This document shows positions 32,822 through 44,998 of a stretch of 64,000 bases of DNA, piece after piece (position 1 is the stretch's first letter; every line of letters begins with the position of its first letter). The stretch covers positions 248,001-312,000 of the forward strand of contig JAWPHD010001420.1 of the NCBI GenBank assembly GCA_037043455.1, in the 5' to 3' direction. The position numbers and the translations under genes were made by a program. The notes beneath the pieces were generated by a model. The model did no database searches. It was not told where the DNA came from and worked only from the letters and a program-made list of their open reading frames with translations. Source of the stretch: Cyrtodaria siliqua (taxonomy: Eukaryota; Mollusca; Bivalvia; Adapedonta; Hiatellidae).

Positions 32822-33952
32822 TTAGCCGAGTTTTTGAAAAAAAAATCGGCTTATAGATTGGCGTAAACCGGGCGGGCGGCGGGCGGTCGTCCACATTTTC
32901 TCTTTTCTATCTCTCCAGCATTACCATGTCCGATCTTCATCAAACTTTAAACACACCTTCCTCTCATCAAGCACTAACCATACCCTGAAAACTAAGTCAC
33001 AATTACCTACTTTTTCCAAAATAAGCGTTACGTTAAACTTTTTGTTTAAGTTTGGCGGGGGAAATTACGTTTTTATTATATGTCAGCATTACCATGACCG
33101 ATCTTCATCAAATTTTAATAGGACCTTACTCTCATCAAGCACTGACCATACTTTGAAAACTAGGTCACTGTGACCTACTTTCTCCAAAATATGCGTTACG
33201 TTAACATGTTTGTTTAAGCTTCCTCTCACCAAGAACTAACCATACCTGAAAACTAGGTCACTGTGACCTATTTCTCCAAAATATGCGTTAAGTTTTTTTT
33301 GTTTAAGTTTGGGTGGGGGAATAGGAATTAAGTTTGTGTTATATCTCGGCATTACCATGTCCGATCTTCATCAAACTTTAACAGCACCTTCCTCTCATCA
33401 AGCACTGATCCTGAAAACTAGGTCACTGTGACCTACCTTTTCCAAAATATGTGTTACGTTAACCTTTTTGTTTAAATCTGGGTGGTGTGAATACGTTTTT
33501 GTTATATCTCAGCATTATCATGTCCGATCTTCATCAAATACTAACAGCACCTTCTTCTCATCAAGGACTGACCATACCCTGAAACTAAATCGCTATGAAC
33601 TACTTTCTCCAAAATATATCTTATGTTAGCCTTTTTAACTTTGTTATAGGAGCATCGATATTTTATTTTATATATCGGCATTGCCATGTCCAATTATTTT
33701 GTATATCTCAGCATTGCCATGTGCAATTATTATACAACTTCGACAGTAACTTCCTGACATGTACATAACATCTTGCGCTGAAAATGAAAACTGAAATTTA
33801 AAACTAGGTTTTCAACATTAAAGCATCCTCCCATTCCCGAAAACACAATGTATCTAGAAAAGCTCAATTAAATAGTTTCACCAAACACACAGACACTCAT
33901 CTTTCACATTTTGGAAATCCCGGCTTTTACGCCACCAGGCGTTTTTTTCTTG
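32822..33952 (+). mobile_element. Helentron-like element with palindrome-bearing core (block B copy)
   Basis: The 5' end TTAGCCGAGTTTTTG pairs with AAATCGGCTTAT. The 3' hairpin ACGCCACCAGGCGT is followed by TTTTTTTCTTG. The core has four to five units. It is shorter than the A copy because it has fewer units; flanks are the same, so both descend from one insertion predating the A/B duplication. Confidence 0.7.
33162..33434. promoter_or_regulatory. Three perfect ERE-type palindromes
   Basis: AGGTCACTGTGACCT at 33162-33176, 33255-33269 and 33420-33434, one per core unit. Other units in this array have decayed versions (for example AAGTCACAATTACCT near 32993). Confidence 0.55.
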
Positions 33953-34103
33953 TAATTAATAAACGGAATAATAGTTTACCGGTTTTTGAAAGTGTACACA
34001 ATTTCCTTTTTAGTTCAACTGGTCGAAGGCACACACACATTTGGGATATTTTGAAGTGTTGGTCATTATATGTTTATAATATTATTGGTGCAACCTAATC
34101 ACA

Positions 34104-34230
34104 CCCAATATTAAAGGCTGGACATATACTCGCACATATACTACTACTGATTGTATATACATTCACAACTTCTCAATACACCCAATATTAAAGGCTGGAC
34201 ATATACTCGCACATGCACTACTACTGTTTG
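34104..34230. repeat. Minisatellite next to TRIM copy B
   Basis: About two units of the unit seen at 14590-14945 (CCAATATTAAAGGCTGGACA, TATACTCGCACA). Ends about 20 bases before the stop codon of the TRIM gene. Confidence 0.85.
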
Positions 34231-34250
34231 TATGCCTGATATCAGTTAGT

Positions 34251-35589
34251 CTATTTCATGCCGAACACCTTGATGTTATCAGTGTTCCACATTGTAACAA
34301 TGAGTCTGGAGTTACGTCTGTCCCAGAACAGTGATTTTGGCACCTTTATTCCATCGCGTTCTTCCAGTAATACTCCAAGCTTACGTCCATCACGACCGAT
34401 CTGGAGGATGTTGTTGGAGTCGTACCCGCAGACAAAGGTTTCATCATTATTCCCCACACATACTCCCCATGTCCCGTTCAGTTCTGGGTCAGTGAACTGA
34501 GACTGCTTGTCACCATTGATACCCAGGGTTATTACTCCTTTGTTGTAATTCGCTATATGCATCTGTGTACGGTCAGTACTGAGAGCAATATGACATGGAG
34601 AAGAGATCATATTCTGGCCTGACGAATCCTGTTGTATTGTTTTCAGGAGAGTACCTGATTTATTATACACACGGACGGCATCTGGGTTACATGAGACAAA
34701 TAGCTGATCATTAGCACAGGCAATCCCGCAACAGCTGCCACATTCCACACCGAATGAACTTGTCAGGGTCATCTTATTGCCCACGTATACAAGCTGAACC
34801 TTTTTCTCCACATGCAGTGTGACTGCAACCTCCTGTGGACCAGTAGCAAATACCGCGTATGGTTTACCAGGCAGGTCACAGTAATCTCTTACTTGGTATG
34901 ACCGGTCCAGTCTCTTCAACTTAACATTGTCATAGTCTACTACCAATATCGTCCCATCCTCCAACTCACAGGACCCATTTATGTTACATGTTTTGTTGTC
35001 CTGTTTAACCTTAACATTATATTCGCCAAGCTGGGAGGCTGAATAGAGGTACTCATCATCGTGGAAATCTCCCAGTGAATTCTGACTCTTCAAGTAATCT
35101 TCAATGTTTGGGTTTATGTTGAACTTCAGGCTGCTTCTGTTTAGACCTTCTTCCATCCGCTGTAGTAGTTTACTTCCTTCAGTTTCGGTCTTCTTCCCAG
35201 TTTTCACGTAGACAAATAGTTGGGATTCATTCTCGCCTGGAGATGTTTCCAGTTTCCTCATGTTCTTCTCCATAGATCTTAGCATGTCATCTAGACGTTT
35301 GATATCAACACTGATTTCGTCTTGAATCGCCCGATGTTTGGCCCTGAGTTTATCTGTAGCAATCTTCTCCAGTTCATCTAGGCGCCTTATCACGCTCGTC
35401 CTGAAGTCCTTAATTTGCCTCAGGACATTACTCTTTTCTTGTTCCAGTGTTTTAAGCTGATATTGCCTTGCTATCTTCGTCTTGCCCAGTTGTCGCTGGA
35501 TGTTCTGCATGGAGGAGACGATGTTTTTGTACTCTTGGCTCATCTTGATCCCCTTTGCTGCTGTCGGTAAATACTCCATGTTGCACGAT
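34251..35589 (-). CDS. TRIM-like protein, copy B, exon 2 (coiled coil, beta-propeller)
   Basis: Same length (1339 nt) and phase as copy A, giving a 561-aa protein with exon 37540-37886. The acceptor is TATATTTATAG. The junction again gives His-Arg-Ser-Cys, completing B-box 2. The coiled coil (about 132-229) is rich in Lys, Glu, Gln and Leu. Propeller blades include ELEDGTILVVDYDNVKLKRL, GVCVGNNDETFVCGYDSNN and ILQIGRDGRKLGVLL. It ends KVFGMK and TAG (Gly for the Asp of A and C). No stops or frameshifts. As in A, no RING; role unknown. Confidence 0.85.
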
Positions 35590-35669
35590 CTATAAATATA
35601 ACATGGTCTCTTGTAATTATTTAAAGAATGGCACAGTGGCTTTTAATAATAAGTGTATTGTATATTTAA

Positions 35670-35814
35670 GAAATAGAACATCGTTTACTGTGAATTATCG
35701 TTTAATATATCACGGTAAGGATTTCAATTGTAAACAATAATTATTGTTTACAATTGAACGACAAACCATGATATATTATAGATAATTCACCGTAAACGAT
35801 GTTCTTCTATTTCT
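35670..35814. mobile_element. Foldback element in the intron of TRIM copy B
   Basis: Left arm from 35670 (GAAATAGAACATCGTTTAC) to 35739 (CAATTGTAAACAATAA). Right arm 35742-35814 (TTGTTTACAATTGAACG to GTAAACGATGTTCTTCTATT). Almost no loop. Absent from A and C introns. Confidence 0.8.
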
Positions 35815-36755
35815 ATTCTAATACCCCTAAAATGTGAAAATAACGCATACATCTGAAATCTTTCGCATTGCTTTGCTTGCTCTCCTAACGTTGCATACGT
35901 TACAATGCGGAATGCGCAATGCTTATTCTCCTAACGTTGCCAAAATTACAGTTTTAAACTAGGCTATATAGTGCGGGTGTATTAGAATACATTGTAGTGT
36001 GATATGACTTGAATAAACAATACAATATAAAACATCACCAACCCATGTTGAACAATTTGATTCTGCCTTGAATATGTAGATCAAAACATGAAGTAGACCT
36101 GTATGAACGTCCATGTCTATGTCAAACGAATATAATATAAAATGCTTCATTCGTAAAGCCAGAGCAGAGACGTAATCACTGGCCAGAGACACAAAAAGTG
36201 AAAACACACTAAATTAAGACATGTTTTGTTTTCTGAATAAAAAATCAGCTCAAATAGATTACAGTATTTTAATTATCGCATGTTTAAAACGAGTGTATTC
36301 ATAATTTAAAAGTGTATATTATATTACAAATGGAACCTTCAGTTACTTGCTTCTTAAAAAATGAATTGGATTTATTTATGTCTACACATTGAACTTATTC
36401 GCCACAGTAACTATCATTATTATATCACTGTAGATGCTCCATGTTCTACAAGAGTTAATATATTAATTTATAACGGATACAAATGTGCAGGACCAATTGA
36501 AAGAACTAAACAAATATATTCTTAAATATTTATAAAAGTATACACGTGTGTGTTCATGGAAACTATAGCTAAAAGTTGCGATTTATTATCTCATGAAGCA
36601 AGTTTGATTTATTAACAGTCACCTCGCATCAAACATATTTTACTAGTCAAACAAGCGACACCTTGTTTGAAGCATGTTATGAATAGTCATGCACCTAGAT
36701 GTAGTATTCAGGCAGCCCTACACTCTGAATTCGCGTATGAAACTTACGTTACTAA

Positions 36756-37391
36756 TGGGTGCGTTCAAGGTTCTCCCATCGGCGACCACGTCGGATAACT
36801 TCGGGTTACCAATGGCTACCGATGGCCTCCACCGATACTACCTCAGGTGTAGAGGCGCGGGAAGATTGGTTACCAACGTTCTGCATATCGGCGAATCACC
36901 GTCTAACGACGGTGACCGATTGTAATCGATGGTTACTTAGGAGAGTGCTTTCGGTACATATTTCGGTACCGAAGCATTGTGGTGTAGTGGTTATAGCGTC
37001 TGCCTTGCATTCGGGAAGTCGTGGGTTAGAGCTCCCTGACCGCGTCATACCAAAGACTTTAAAAATGGAGTAGTCACTTGTAACCCTTGCCTGACGAGCA
37101 AATAATGGGTAGTGCTACGACTGATTTACCAGTGTCAGAATAATGTGACTGGTGGGGTGGAAGTATCATGTCTACTACGACGTGGTATTCCAGTGTGGCA
37201 GCACTATAAAGAAACCATTGAGTTCGCTGCTTCAAGTAGACATATCATCACATCACACAACAACACACAGATAAAAGTCCAGACATTGTGCCTATAATCA
37301 TCGGGTAAGACGCCTGTCGTAGGTGGAGGGACTATAATCCTTAGAAACACACACACACATACATGTTTCGGTAACCGACTGAACGCACCGA
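36756..37391. mobile_element. MITE-like element in the intron of TRIM copy B
   Basis: Left end TGGGTGCGTTCAAGGTTCTC; right end GGTAACCGACTGAACGCACCGA, an inverted match of the terminal 11-12 bases. Introns A and C run through the same place (A GTTACGTTAGCAATAC, C GTAACGTTACCAAGGCC) without it. It contains a SINE (36979-37206). A related short element is at 38039-38272, and part of its right half recurs reversed at 60383-60530. Confidence 0.65.
36979..37206 (+). repeat. tRNA-derived SINE
   Basis: Head GTGGTGTAGTGGTTATAGCG has a perfect A-box-like TGGTGTAGTGG. A degenerate B box GGGTTAGAGCTCCC follows at about 37023. The body is TGACGAGCAAATAATGGGTA, ATAATGTGACTGGTGGGGTG and CATGTCTACTACGACGTGGT, ending GCAGCACTATAAAG. 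The conserved 3' body suggests a widespread molluscan SINE family, but I cannot name it securely. Confidence 0.6.
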
Positions 37392-37539
37392 ATGGCAACG
37401 TGAAAGAAGATAACATTGAAGCTACCACAATGGATTATGCTTGTTTTTCAACATTTTTCTGCTGAATGATTATGCATTCTACATCAGCGTAGCAAACAGA
37501 AAGCTTAACTGCATATTTATTATTTACTAAATCACCAAC

Positions 37540-37886
37540 CTGTGACCTAGGGAAACACATGTCCCACAGCATACGTCATCATGCAGGCCACAATATGTAT
37601 CTATAACGTTGCCATGGTGCTGAGAGCATCTCTCCGTGGGTAGGGACGGCGACTGTTGTGGTCCCCGAGCCTTCATGCTAGTCTTGTCCAGAATCTGGTG
37701 CGTTTTCATTATGGCAAATTTATCATGGTCCTGCAGACACTTCTGACAGAAATATTCCCTACATTCCACACAAAAGTTAATAGCCTCCACATTTCTACCT
37801 TGTGCTGAGCACGGTGAACAACGATAATCATAGTATTCATCACCACTCCTCTCTATGGAGCGTACAAATTCTCCCCCTGACGCCAT
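37540..37886 (-). CDS. TRIM-like protein, copy B, exon 1 (tandem B-boxes)
   Basis: 347 nt from ATG to the donor CACAG|GTTGGTG. The protein starts MASGGEFVRSIERSGDEYYD. Zinc ligands of both B-boxes are kept as in copy A (CSPC, CVEC, CQKC, DHDK and KTH; then CSQHH, CGLH, CCGTC, GHR). The intron (35590-37539) is 1950 bp, longer than in A or C because of the MITE/SINE and foldback insertions. Confidence 0.85.
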
Positions 37887-38038
37887 TTTAGAAGTACTGG
37901 TTTATGATCCTACTTGTTTCGATACCAAGAAGAGAACTGGGTTTTTTCTACTTTCACTTCCTAGTAATCGTTATGCAAGGTAAATACAGGGAACCAGAGT
38001 CCAGACAGGGAAACAATATATAAATGCCAATCTGTCAG

Positions 38039-38272
38039 TGGGTGCGTTCAGGGTTCTCCCATCGGTTACCGAAATCACTCTCGGTAACCATCGGTCACTG
38101 TCGTTAGCAGTTGGTTCGCCGATAGGCAGAACGTTGGTAACCAATCTTCCCGAGACTCTACACCTGAGTTAGATTCGGTGGCCTCGTTGGTACCAAATGT
38201 TAATATCGGTTGTCATTTGTATACCAAAGTTAACCAACATGACTGCCGATGGGAGAACCCTGAACGCACCCA
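38039..38272. mobile_element. MITE with perfect 27-bp terminal inverted repeats
   Basis: 38039-38065 (TGGGTGCGTTCAGGGTTCTC then CCATCGG) is an exact reverse complement of 38246-38272. 234 bp, no coding capacity. The right end and flank (CCAATGGTCGCTTGCTCTAT) are copied again at 38886-38935 inside the satellite. Confidence 0.85.
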
Positions 38273-38284
38273 ATGGTCGCTTGC

Positions 38285-40632
38285 TCTATACGCGTACGTA
38301 TAAAGAGACACAGGCAATTTCAGAACGTTTAAAGAGACACAGGCATTCTCAGAACGTTTAAAGAGACACAGACAAACTCAGGACGTATAAAGAGACACAG
38401 GCAAATTCAGGACGTTTAAAGAGACACAGGCAATTTCAGGACGTTTAAAGAGACACAGGCAAACTCAGGACGTATAAAGAGACACAGGCAAACTCTGGAG
38501 GTATAAAGAGACACAGGCAATCCCAGAACGTTAAAAGAGAGCAATCTTAGAACTTTTCAAGAGACACAGGGAATTTCAGGACGTATACAGAGACACAGGC
38601 AATCTCAGAACGTTTAAAGAGACATAGGCACTCTCGGAACGTTTAAAGAGACACAGGCAATCTCGGAACGTTTAAAGACACAGCAACCTCAGGACGTTTA
38701 AAGAGACACAAACAATCTTGGGACGATTAAAGAGACACGAGAAATCTCAGGGCGTTTAAAAAGACACAGGCAATATCAGGACGTTTAAATAGACAGAGGC
38801 AATATCAGAACGTTTTAACAGACACAGTCACTCTCAGGACGTTTAAAGAGATACCAAAGTTAACCAAAGTAAACCAACATGACTGCCGATGGGAGAACCC
38901 TGAACGCACCCAATGGTCGCTTGCTCTATACGCGTACGTATAAAGAGACACAGGCAATTTCAGAACGTTTAAAGAGACACAGGCATTCTCAGAACGTGTA
39001 AAGAGACACAGACAAACTCAGGACGTATAAAGAGACACAGGCAAATTCAGGACGTTTAAAGAGACACAGGCAATCTCAGGACGTTTAAAGAGACACAGGC
39101 AAACTCAGGACGTATAAAGAGACACAGGCAAACTCAGGAGGTATAAAGAGACACAGGCAATCCCAGAACGTTTAAAGAGAGCAATCTTAGAACTTTTCAA
39201 GAGACACAGACAATTTCGGGACGTATAAAGAGACACAGGCAATCTCAGAACGTTTAAAGAGACATTGGCACTCTCGGAACGTTTAAAGAGACATAGGCAA
39301 TCTCGGAACGTTTAAAGACACAGCAACCTCAGGACGTTTAAAGAGACACAAACAATCTTGGGACGATTAAAGAGACACGAGAAATCTCAGGGCGTTTAAA
39401 AAGACACAGGCAATATCAGGACGTTTAAATAGACAGAGGCAATATCAGGACGTTTTAACAGACACAGTCACTCTCAGGACGTTTAAAGAGATACGATCAA
39501 TCCCAGGACGTTTATAGAGAAACAGGCAATCTCAGGACGTTTATAATAGACACAGGCAATCTCAGTACGTTTAAAGAGCGACAGGAAATCTCAGGACCTT
39601 TAAAGAGCCACAGGCAGTCTCAGGACGTTTAAGGAGACAAAGGGACTCTCAGGACTTTTAAAGAGCGACAGGCAATCTCAGGACGTTTAAAGAGCCACAG
39701 GCAGTCTCATGACGTTTAAAGAGACGCATACACTTTCAGGACGTTAAAGAGCCACAGGCAATCTCAGACGTTTAAACAGCCACAACAGGCTCAGGACGTT
39801 TAAAGAGACACATGCATTCCAAGGACGTTTAAAGACACACAGGCAATCTCAGGACGTTTAAAGAGACACAGACACGTTCAGGACGTTTACAGAGCCACGG
39901 GAAATCTCAGGACGTGTAAAGAGCCACAACAGTCTCAGGACGTAAGAGACACATGCATTCTCAGGACGTTTAAAGACACACGGGCAATCTCAGGACATTT
40001 AAAGAGACACAGGCAATCTCAGGACGTATAAAGAGCCACAAGCAATCTCTGGTTGTTTAAAGAGCCACAAGCAGTCTAAGGACGTTTAAAGAGACACAGG
40101 CAATCTCAATACTTATAAAGAACCGCAGGCAGTCTCAGGAAAGAGCCACAGGCAGTCTCAGGACGTTTAAAGAGACACAGACACGTTCAGGACGTTTAAA
40201 GAGCCACGGGAAATCTCAGGACGTGTAAAGAGCCACAACAGTCTCAGGACGTAAGAGACACATGCATTCTCAGGACGTTTAAAGACACACGGGCAATCTC
40301 AGGACATTTAAAGAGACACAGGCAATCTCAGGACGTATAAAGAGCCACAAGCAATCTCTGGATGTTTAAAGAGCCACAAGCAGTCTAAGGACGTTTAAAG
40401 AGACACAGGCAATCTCAATACTTATAAAGAACCGCAGGCAGTCTCAGGAAAGAGCCACAGGCAGTCTCAGGACGTTTAAAGAGACTCAGGCAGTCTCATG
40501 ACGTTTAAACTGACACAAGCAATATCAGGACGTTCAGAGACACAGGCAATCTCAGGACGTTTAAAGAGACACAAGCAGTCTAAGGACGTTTAAACTGACA
40601 CAGGCAATATCAGGACGTTTTAACAGACACAG
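38285..40632. repeat. 2.3-kb minisatellite of 29-bp units with higher-order structure
   Basis: About 80 units of ACGTTTAAAGAGACACAGGC followed by AATCTCAGG. A 640-bp stretch beginning at 38241 with the MITE right end repeats at 38881. A 309-bp stretch from about 39871 repeats at about 40180. Variants with GAGCCACA dominate the 3' half. No coding content. Confidence 0.95.
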
Positions 40633-40639
40633 GCAATAT

Positions 40640-41440
40640 TGAAGTAATTATCAAGCATTGAAGTTTCGTATCCATAGTCTGACCTCTAGGGCCTGGAGTC
40701 AATGTCAAAAGGTCAAATTTAACAAAATGTAAATTAAACCAATGCATTATATATTTAAAATATATCTCGTACGTGCTATAAATAATGATATACGCATACA
40801 TTATGGAACTGTGTTTGTGATTTGATGTACGGACCCTGCTCCCTAGTGGAGGGGACTGGCGGTCATATGGGGTCAGCATGCATTCTTATTTATCCTCCTA
40901 ACCTGATCTCCTCCTACATCAGCCGAAGGAGGGTGTTGATATTTGGCAAAGTGGTTGTCTATGACGAATAAATGACAACGAAGGTTTCGAATCCAGTGTC
41001 TGACCGTTGGGGCCAGAGGTCAAGGCCAAAAGGTCAAATTCACTAACATGAACAGAAAAGCCACAGTTTTCTACATATTTACAGACATTTCTTACATGCT
41101 ATTTGTAATGGTATAAGCATACACTGTGGATCAGGTTTTGCGATTTTATATACGGACTCCATAGGGGAGTGGGGACTTGCGGTCATACGGGATCAGCATG
41201 CACTTTTATTGTTTCCTCGTAACTTAAGCTCCTCCTGCATCAGTTGAAGGATATGGTGTTCATATCTGGCATAATGACTGCCTATAATGTCTGGATGCTA
41301 TCGAAGGTTTCAGACCCGGGGTCTGAACTGTGGGTTCAGCGGTCAAGTTCAAAATGACAAATTCACCAAAATGAACATTACAGCCACAGTTTTCAAAAAC
41401 TTTCTTGCCTGAACTTCTTCTACACACGTTAAAAGATATT
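40640..41440. repeat. Tandem repeat of about 318 bp, 2.5 units
   Basis: Units near 40660, 40979 and 41295 share GAAGGTTTCGAATCCAGTGT, CAAAAGGTCAAATTCAC, AACATGAACA, GCCACAGTTTTC and GGGGTCAGCATGCA. Considerably diverged. No gene. Confidence 0.75.
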
Positions 41441-41548
41441 GGTTTCCTAGTATGTGTACATGGCAGCGAAGTGTGATATTTGCGATGGCCCCCATCGACG
41501 TTGCTCTACTTTTGACTTTAAATCTGCTGTTATATAATATTAAACTAG

Positions 41549-42512
41549 AAGGGTGTTCCACGGAACAGTTGTGTCACCTGCCGTGCGCTTATTTCAGTAA
41601 GTACAATTAATCTAACTATATAAATAAAAGAGTATGATAATGGACCTTTGGAAACGGCCGAGCACGACACATACGAAATATTGCAGTCTCGGTTTGATTG
41701 AGACTGTTCATGAGCGGTAGTGAAATATTCTAGTTACCGCTCACGCCCTCTAGCCAAAACGCCAAAAATAAAGTTTGAAGACAGGGATGCAGTCCGTCAT
41801 GAATTATGGAGCTTTTTTTTTTTAAATGTTAAAATTTATAAAAAGGGGCATACATCTGCATTTGATAATTGATAAGGAAGTAGTGTATACAGTTTCATGA
41901 CCATAATTTTTATGTCAATATTTTGCCAAGCTAGTTGCAGGTTAACGTTTTATAAAAAGGGACGTGACTCTGTAAAAATGAAAATCAGAGTTACTGGACA
42001 TGTGAAACGACATTCCTTTGATTATGTGTGTGAAGTTTGATGAAAATAGGTCAATACTTTTAAAGTTATTGCCAGTTATGAACTTGGATAGGTTGCAGGT
42101 TAAAGTTTTATGAAAATGGGCATAACTCCGCCGAAATGAATTTATTGGTCATGGGTTACAATATTATGTGTGGCAAGGTGAATATGTGTGTGACGTGTCA
42201 TCGAGATAGGTCAAATACTTCTTAAGTTATGGTCAGTTAGGAGCTTGGTTAGGTTGCAGGTTAACGTTTATGAAAGGGACCATAACTCTGCCAAAATTAA
42301 AGTCAGAGTTATTGGCCACGAGTAACAACATTTCTCCTAGGGTTAAGATGAAGATGTGTGTGAATTTTCATAAGCGTAGTTCAAATACTTTTCAAGTTAT
42401 GGCCGAGGTTAGTTTGCAGCTTAAAGTGTGACGGACGACGACGACATTACGACGGACGGACGACCGACACAGTGGTCCTTAAGTGTCTGCCATGCTACGC
42501 AGACGACACAAT
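41549..42512 (+). mobile_element. Hairpin-ended element with 160-bp core repeats (another family)
   Basis: Starts with GTGTTCCACGGAACAGTTGT (palindrome GTTCCACGGAAC) and ends GTCTGCCATGCTACGCAGAC followed by GACACAATAA. The core is about four units with GGCATAACTCTGCC-like text, CAAATACTTTTCAAGTTATG and TTAGGTTGCAGGTTAA. It has the same architecture as the Helentron-like elements (5' palindrome, tandem core, 3' hairpin), but I cannot show its insertion site. Confidence 0.55.
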
Positions 42513-43582
42513 AAAGGTAATACAATTTGGAGTGTTTCGATATACTACCTTCGCTTTAAAATATATTATAAGTGCATTATAAGCATTAATTAGTAATATG
42601 CGAGCAACAATTGCGTCGAACTATTCTCATCATTATTAATAATGTTTAATTTTTAGATACGATTTTATCTCTAAATCGATATTATATTATTGTATAGGTT
42701 TAAGTGTTTGCAATTTGATAAAGCTCCATATGTTATACTTACTGTTTGCGAAGTAATATCAGTTCATTGTTAGGTTATTTAGTACAGAGGCGTACAAGCA
42801 GGTGGGGTGAGTAAAGAGTGGGGTGGAGGTGGAGGGGTAGCAGATAGTGTGGAATGCAGTATATACCATAGATATAATTATGTGAGTTGCAAGTATACGA
42901 ACTCAATGACATTCATTCAGGCACATTGTTTAACATTTAACTAAGATTTGTATTCACTCCATATGATTATATCAAGGGAAATTGTTGACTTTTAGGTGTG
43001 CATTCACCAACTGAAATTTAAAAGTTACTACAATGATTATTTTGTTTAAATGGACTTTTACAACAACAACAACAACAACAACAACATAAATTCCAAACTT
43101 TAATAGGCATTAATTGGAAGATCTACAAGGACTCTACATGACAATGATTTATAGTTGCTGTATGAGGATTAATTCTACTGAGTCCTCTAGAGACTGATAA
43201 AATGCTTGCTTATAGATGAGATCAAATTTAACAATTTGTGTATATACACTAGGGTCCAAGATGGCAAAGAAATGCGACCATTACATTTTAAAGAAATATT
43301 TTAACTTGACGTGCATGTGTATTATATGTTTAAAGTGCATTTATATGGCTGAGATAAGAGAATGAGGTCTAACGATCCTTTTAGCAATCTTTTAGTGATA
43401 TCACAATGATGCCATTTTGTAACAATGAGCTCAATGCAATATTTCACCGGAATACTACCCCGTAGACACATGCCATGATACCCCATCTCAGGTCACAATA
43501 TAATGACACCAGGCCGACCAGTCCTAGATAAACCTTTATATGCTGAGCGGTAAACACCCAGTCCTAGACGTTCTTTGCTCAT
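42513..43582. other. Start of block C and intergenic sequence
   Basis: No gene. From about 42900 the sequence aligns to the ACADM 3' flank of blocks A and B (CATTGTTTAACATTTAACTA, GATTTGTATTCACTCCATA), then to GGGTCCAAGATGGCAAAGAA (43254-43273). The terminal exon itself is absent. Confidence 0.5.
43061..43086. repeat. (CAA)n microsatellite
   Basis: CAA repeated about nine times. Confidence 0.95.
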
Positions 43583-44211
43583 ATGGTTACTAACATTTAT
43601 CCGCCAGAGCTCACGTTGAATAAAGCCAACAGTTCGGATACTGAAGCAACATTCCTCGATTTTCATCTCTCAATTTCTAATGATTTCATACATACTAAAA
43701 TTTATGGTAAGAGAGATGACTTCAGCTTTAACATCGTTAACTATCCACACCTGGATGGTTATGTACCTTGTGCTACATCATACAGGGTTTATATCTCCCA
43801 GCTCATTCGTATTGCTAGAGCTTGTAATGATGTTATAGACTTCAATGTTATTACAAGTAAACTTCTTCAGCAGGGTTTTCGTTATCACAAACTACGTAGA
43901 TATTTCTCAAAATGCTATCGCCGCAATGAAAACCTACTGGAGAAGTACAACACCAACCTTAAAACTCTTCTGCGACTAGGAATATCACAACCCTTATTTT
44001 ATGGAGATGTGGTCTATAAACTTCGTAAGTTAAATGGATCTGGCCGATTTCCTGACCGCTTTACAAAATTAATCAGGAAGTTCGTCAGAAAATGGATGAC
44101 CCTTTAGTATTACAACGCACTGCGTGTTTAGTGAATGACCTCTCTACAGTCAGTCACTACGCTTCACTTTTCCCTTGTGCGATGACTGGACAACCTCTTG
44201 GGACTCTATGA
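43583..44211 (+). pseudogene. Reverse-transcriptase retroelement fragment, frameshifted
   Basis: The first 174 codons include IYPPELTLNKA, ATFLDFHLSI, KIYGKRDDFSFNIVNYPHLD and SYRVYISQLIRIARAC. These are typical of the C-terminal (thumb side) part of a reverse-transcriptase lineage common in aquatic invertebrates, probably Penelope-related, though the class is uncertain. The catalytic palm motifs are missing. Near 44090 the reading shifts by one frame and continues as DDPLVLQRTACLVNDLSTVS to a stop at 44211. The 3' sequence to about 44720 (GACAGGGTAACAGCAAGG) is probably its untranslated tail. A dead 5'-truncated copy inserted into block C. Confidence 0.7.
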
Positions 44212-44998
44212 TTGCACCTACTGAAACCCCGACCAAGGGAGGTCTGTGCATGTGCTTTCGTCCTTCGGGTTTTCTAGTCGTACCCTAGATTGGTTTTCTC
44301 GTTGGCTGCAACTGCTGTGGTTGTTGGGTACACTTCTGGATACATTCTGAGATGTTTCTTATTTTGTACTTTATATAGCGTTACAACAACATCTTAAGAG
44401 TTTCTTTTGTTATTTTCTCTGGATGTGGACTTTATTGTTAGATAATTCCTTTTGATTGGATATAGTTTTGTTTACACCGTGTCTTGTCTATTTGGGCGCT
44501 GAAGACAGGGTAACAGCAAGGATTGTGTACACATAAAACCGAGTCAATCTAACCTGTAGGCCTTGTTGCCTACTGACCGTTCCAAGTCGGTAACCCTGTA
44601 TTCACTACCCTTTCTGTTGTATTTTGTCTTTTTCATTGAATAGTTAATTAAATAGTGCTCGTGTTTGTAGAACAGTGCGGATCTACGATGTCACTGAGTT
44701 TGGACGCTGTGGTTTCTATAGGACACTATATAACCTTTTTACTCGGGCCTCAGTTTATATACCTCAGCTAATCGGTCATGTCAGCAGTAAATAAGCAAGC
44801 TTTCCATGCTTTCAATGACCATTTGACATTGGGAAATAGGTCCTTAACTTCTGCTTTAGTTTAATATCCGTATGAGTTGAGAGCGCTTTGGTCTAATTGT
44901 TTTTTTAAATAATTAATATTGCTGATGACCCCAAGGATGATTGTAATTATCAAATTAGCTCTCTTTAATAAAATTCTGATTATTATTAAAGGTTTTTA
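44212..44998. other. Retroelement tail and resumed block C sequence
   Basis: To about 44720: non-coding, likely retroelement 3' region. From 44735: matches 6902-7170 and 26210-26460 (ACTCGGGCCTC, TTGGGAAATAGGTCC). At 44965-44997 ATAAAATTCTGATTATTATT matches the spacer after element B1 (29767-29790). Confidence 0.5.

Larger units (their letters stand above)
22730..37930. repeat. Segmental duplication block B
   Basis: Collinear with block A from 3030. B-specific features are the mariner at 26600, four instead of one copies of the ACADM acceptor unit, a second hairpin-ended element (29795-31750), and a MITE plus SINE in the TRIM intron. Shared order and near-identical stretches over about 15 kb exclude chance. 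Confidence 0.88.

Noticed and set aside
38285..40632. Possible CRISPR-like array
   Set aside because: Units are contiguous 29-bp tandem copies without unique spacers, in eukaryotic DNA; it is a minisatellite.
43583..44211. Host gene with a new domain
   Set aside because: Motifs match the C-terminal part of retroelement reverse transcriptases, and the frame breaks near 44090.
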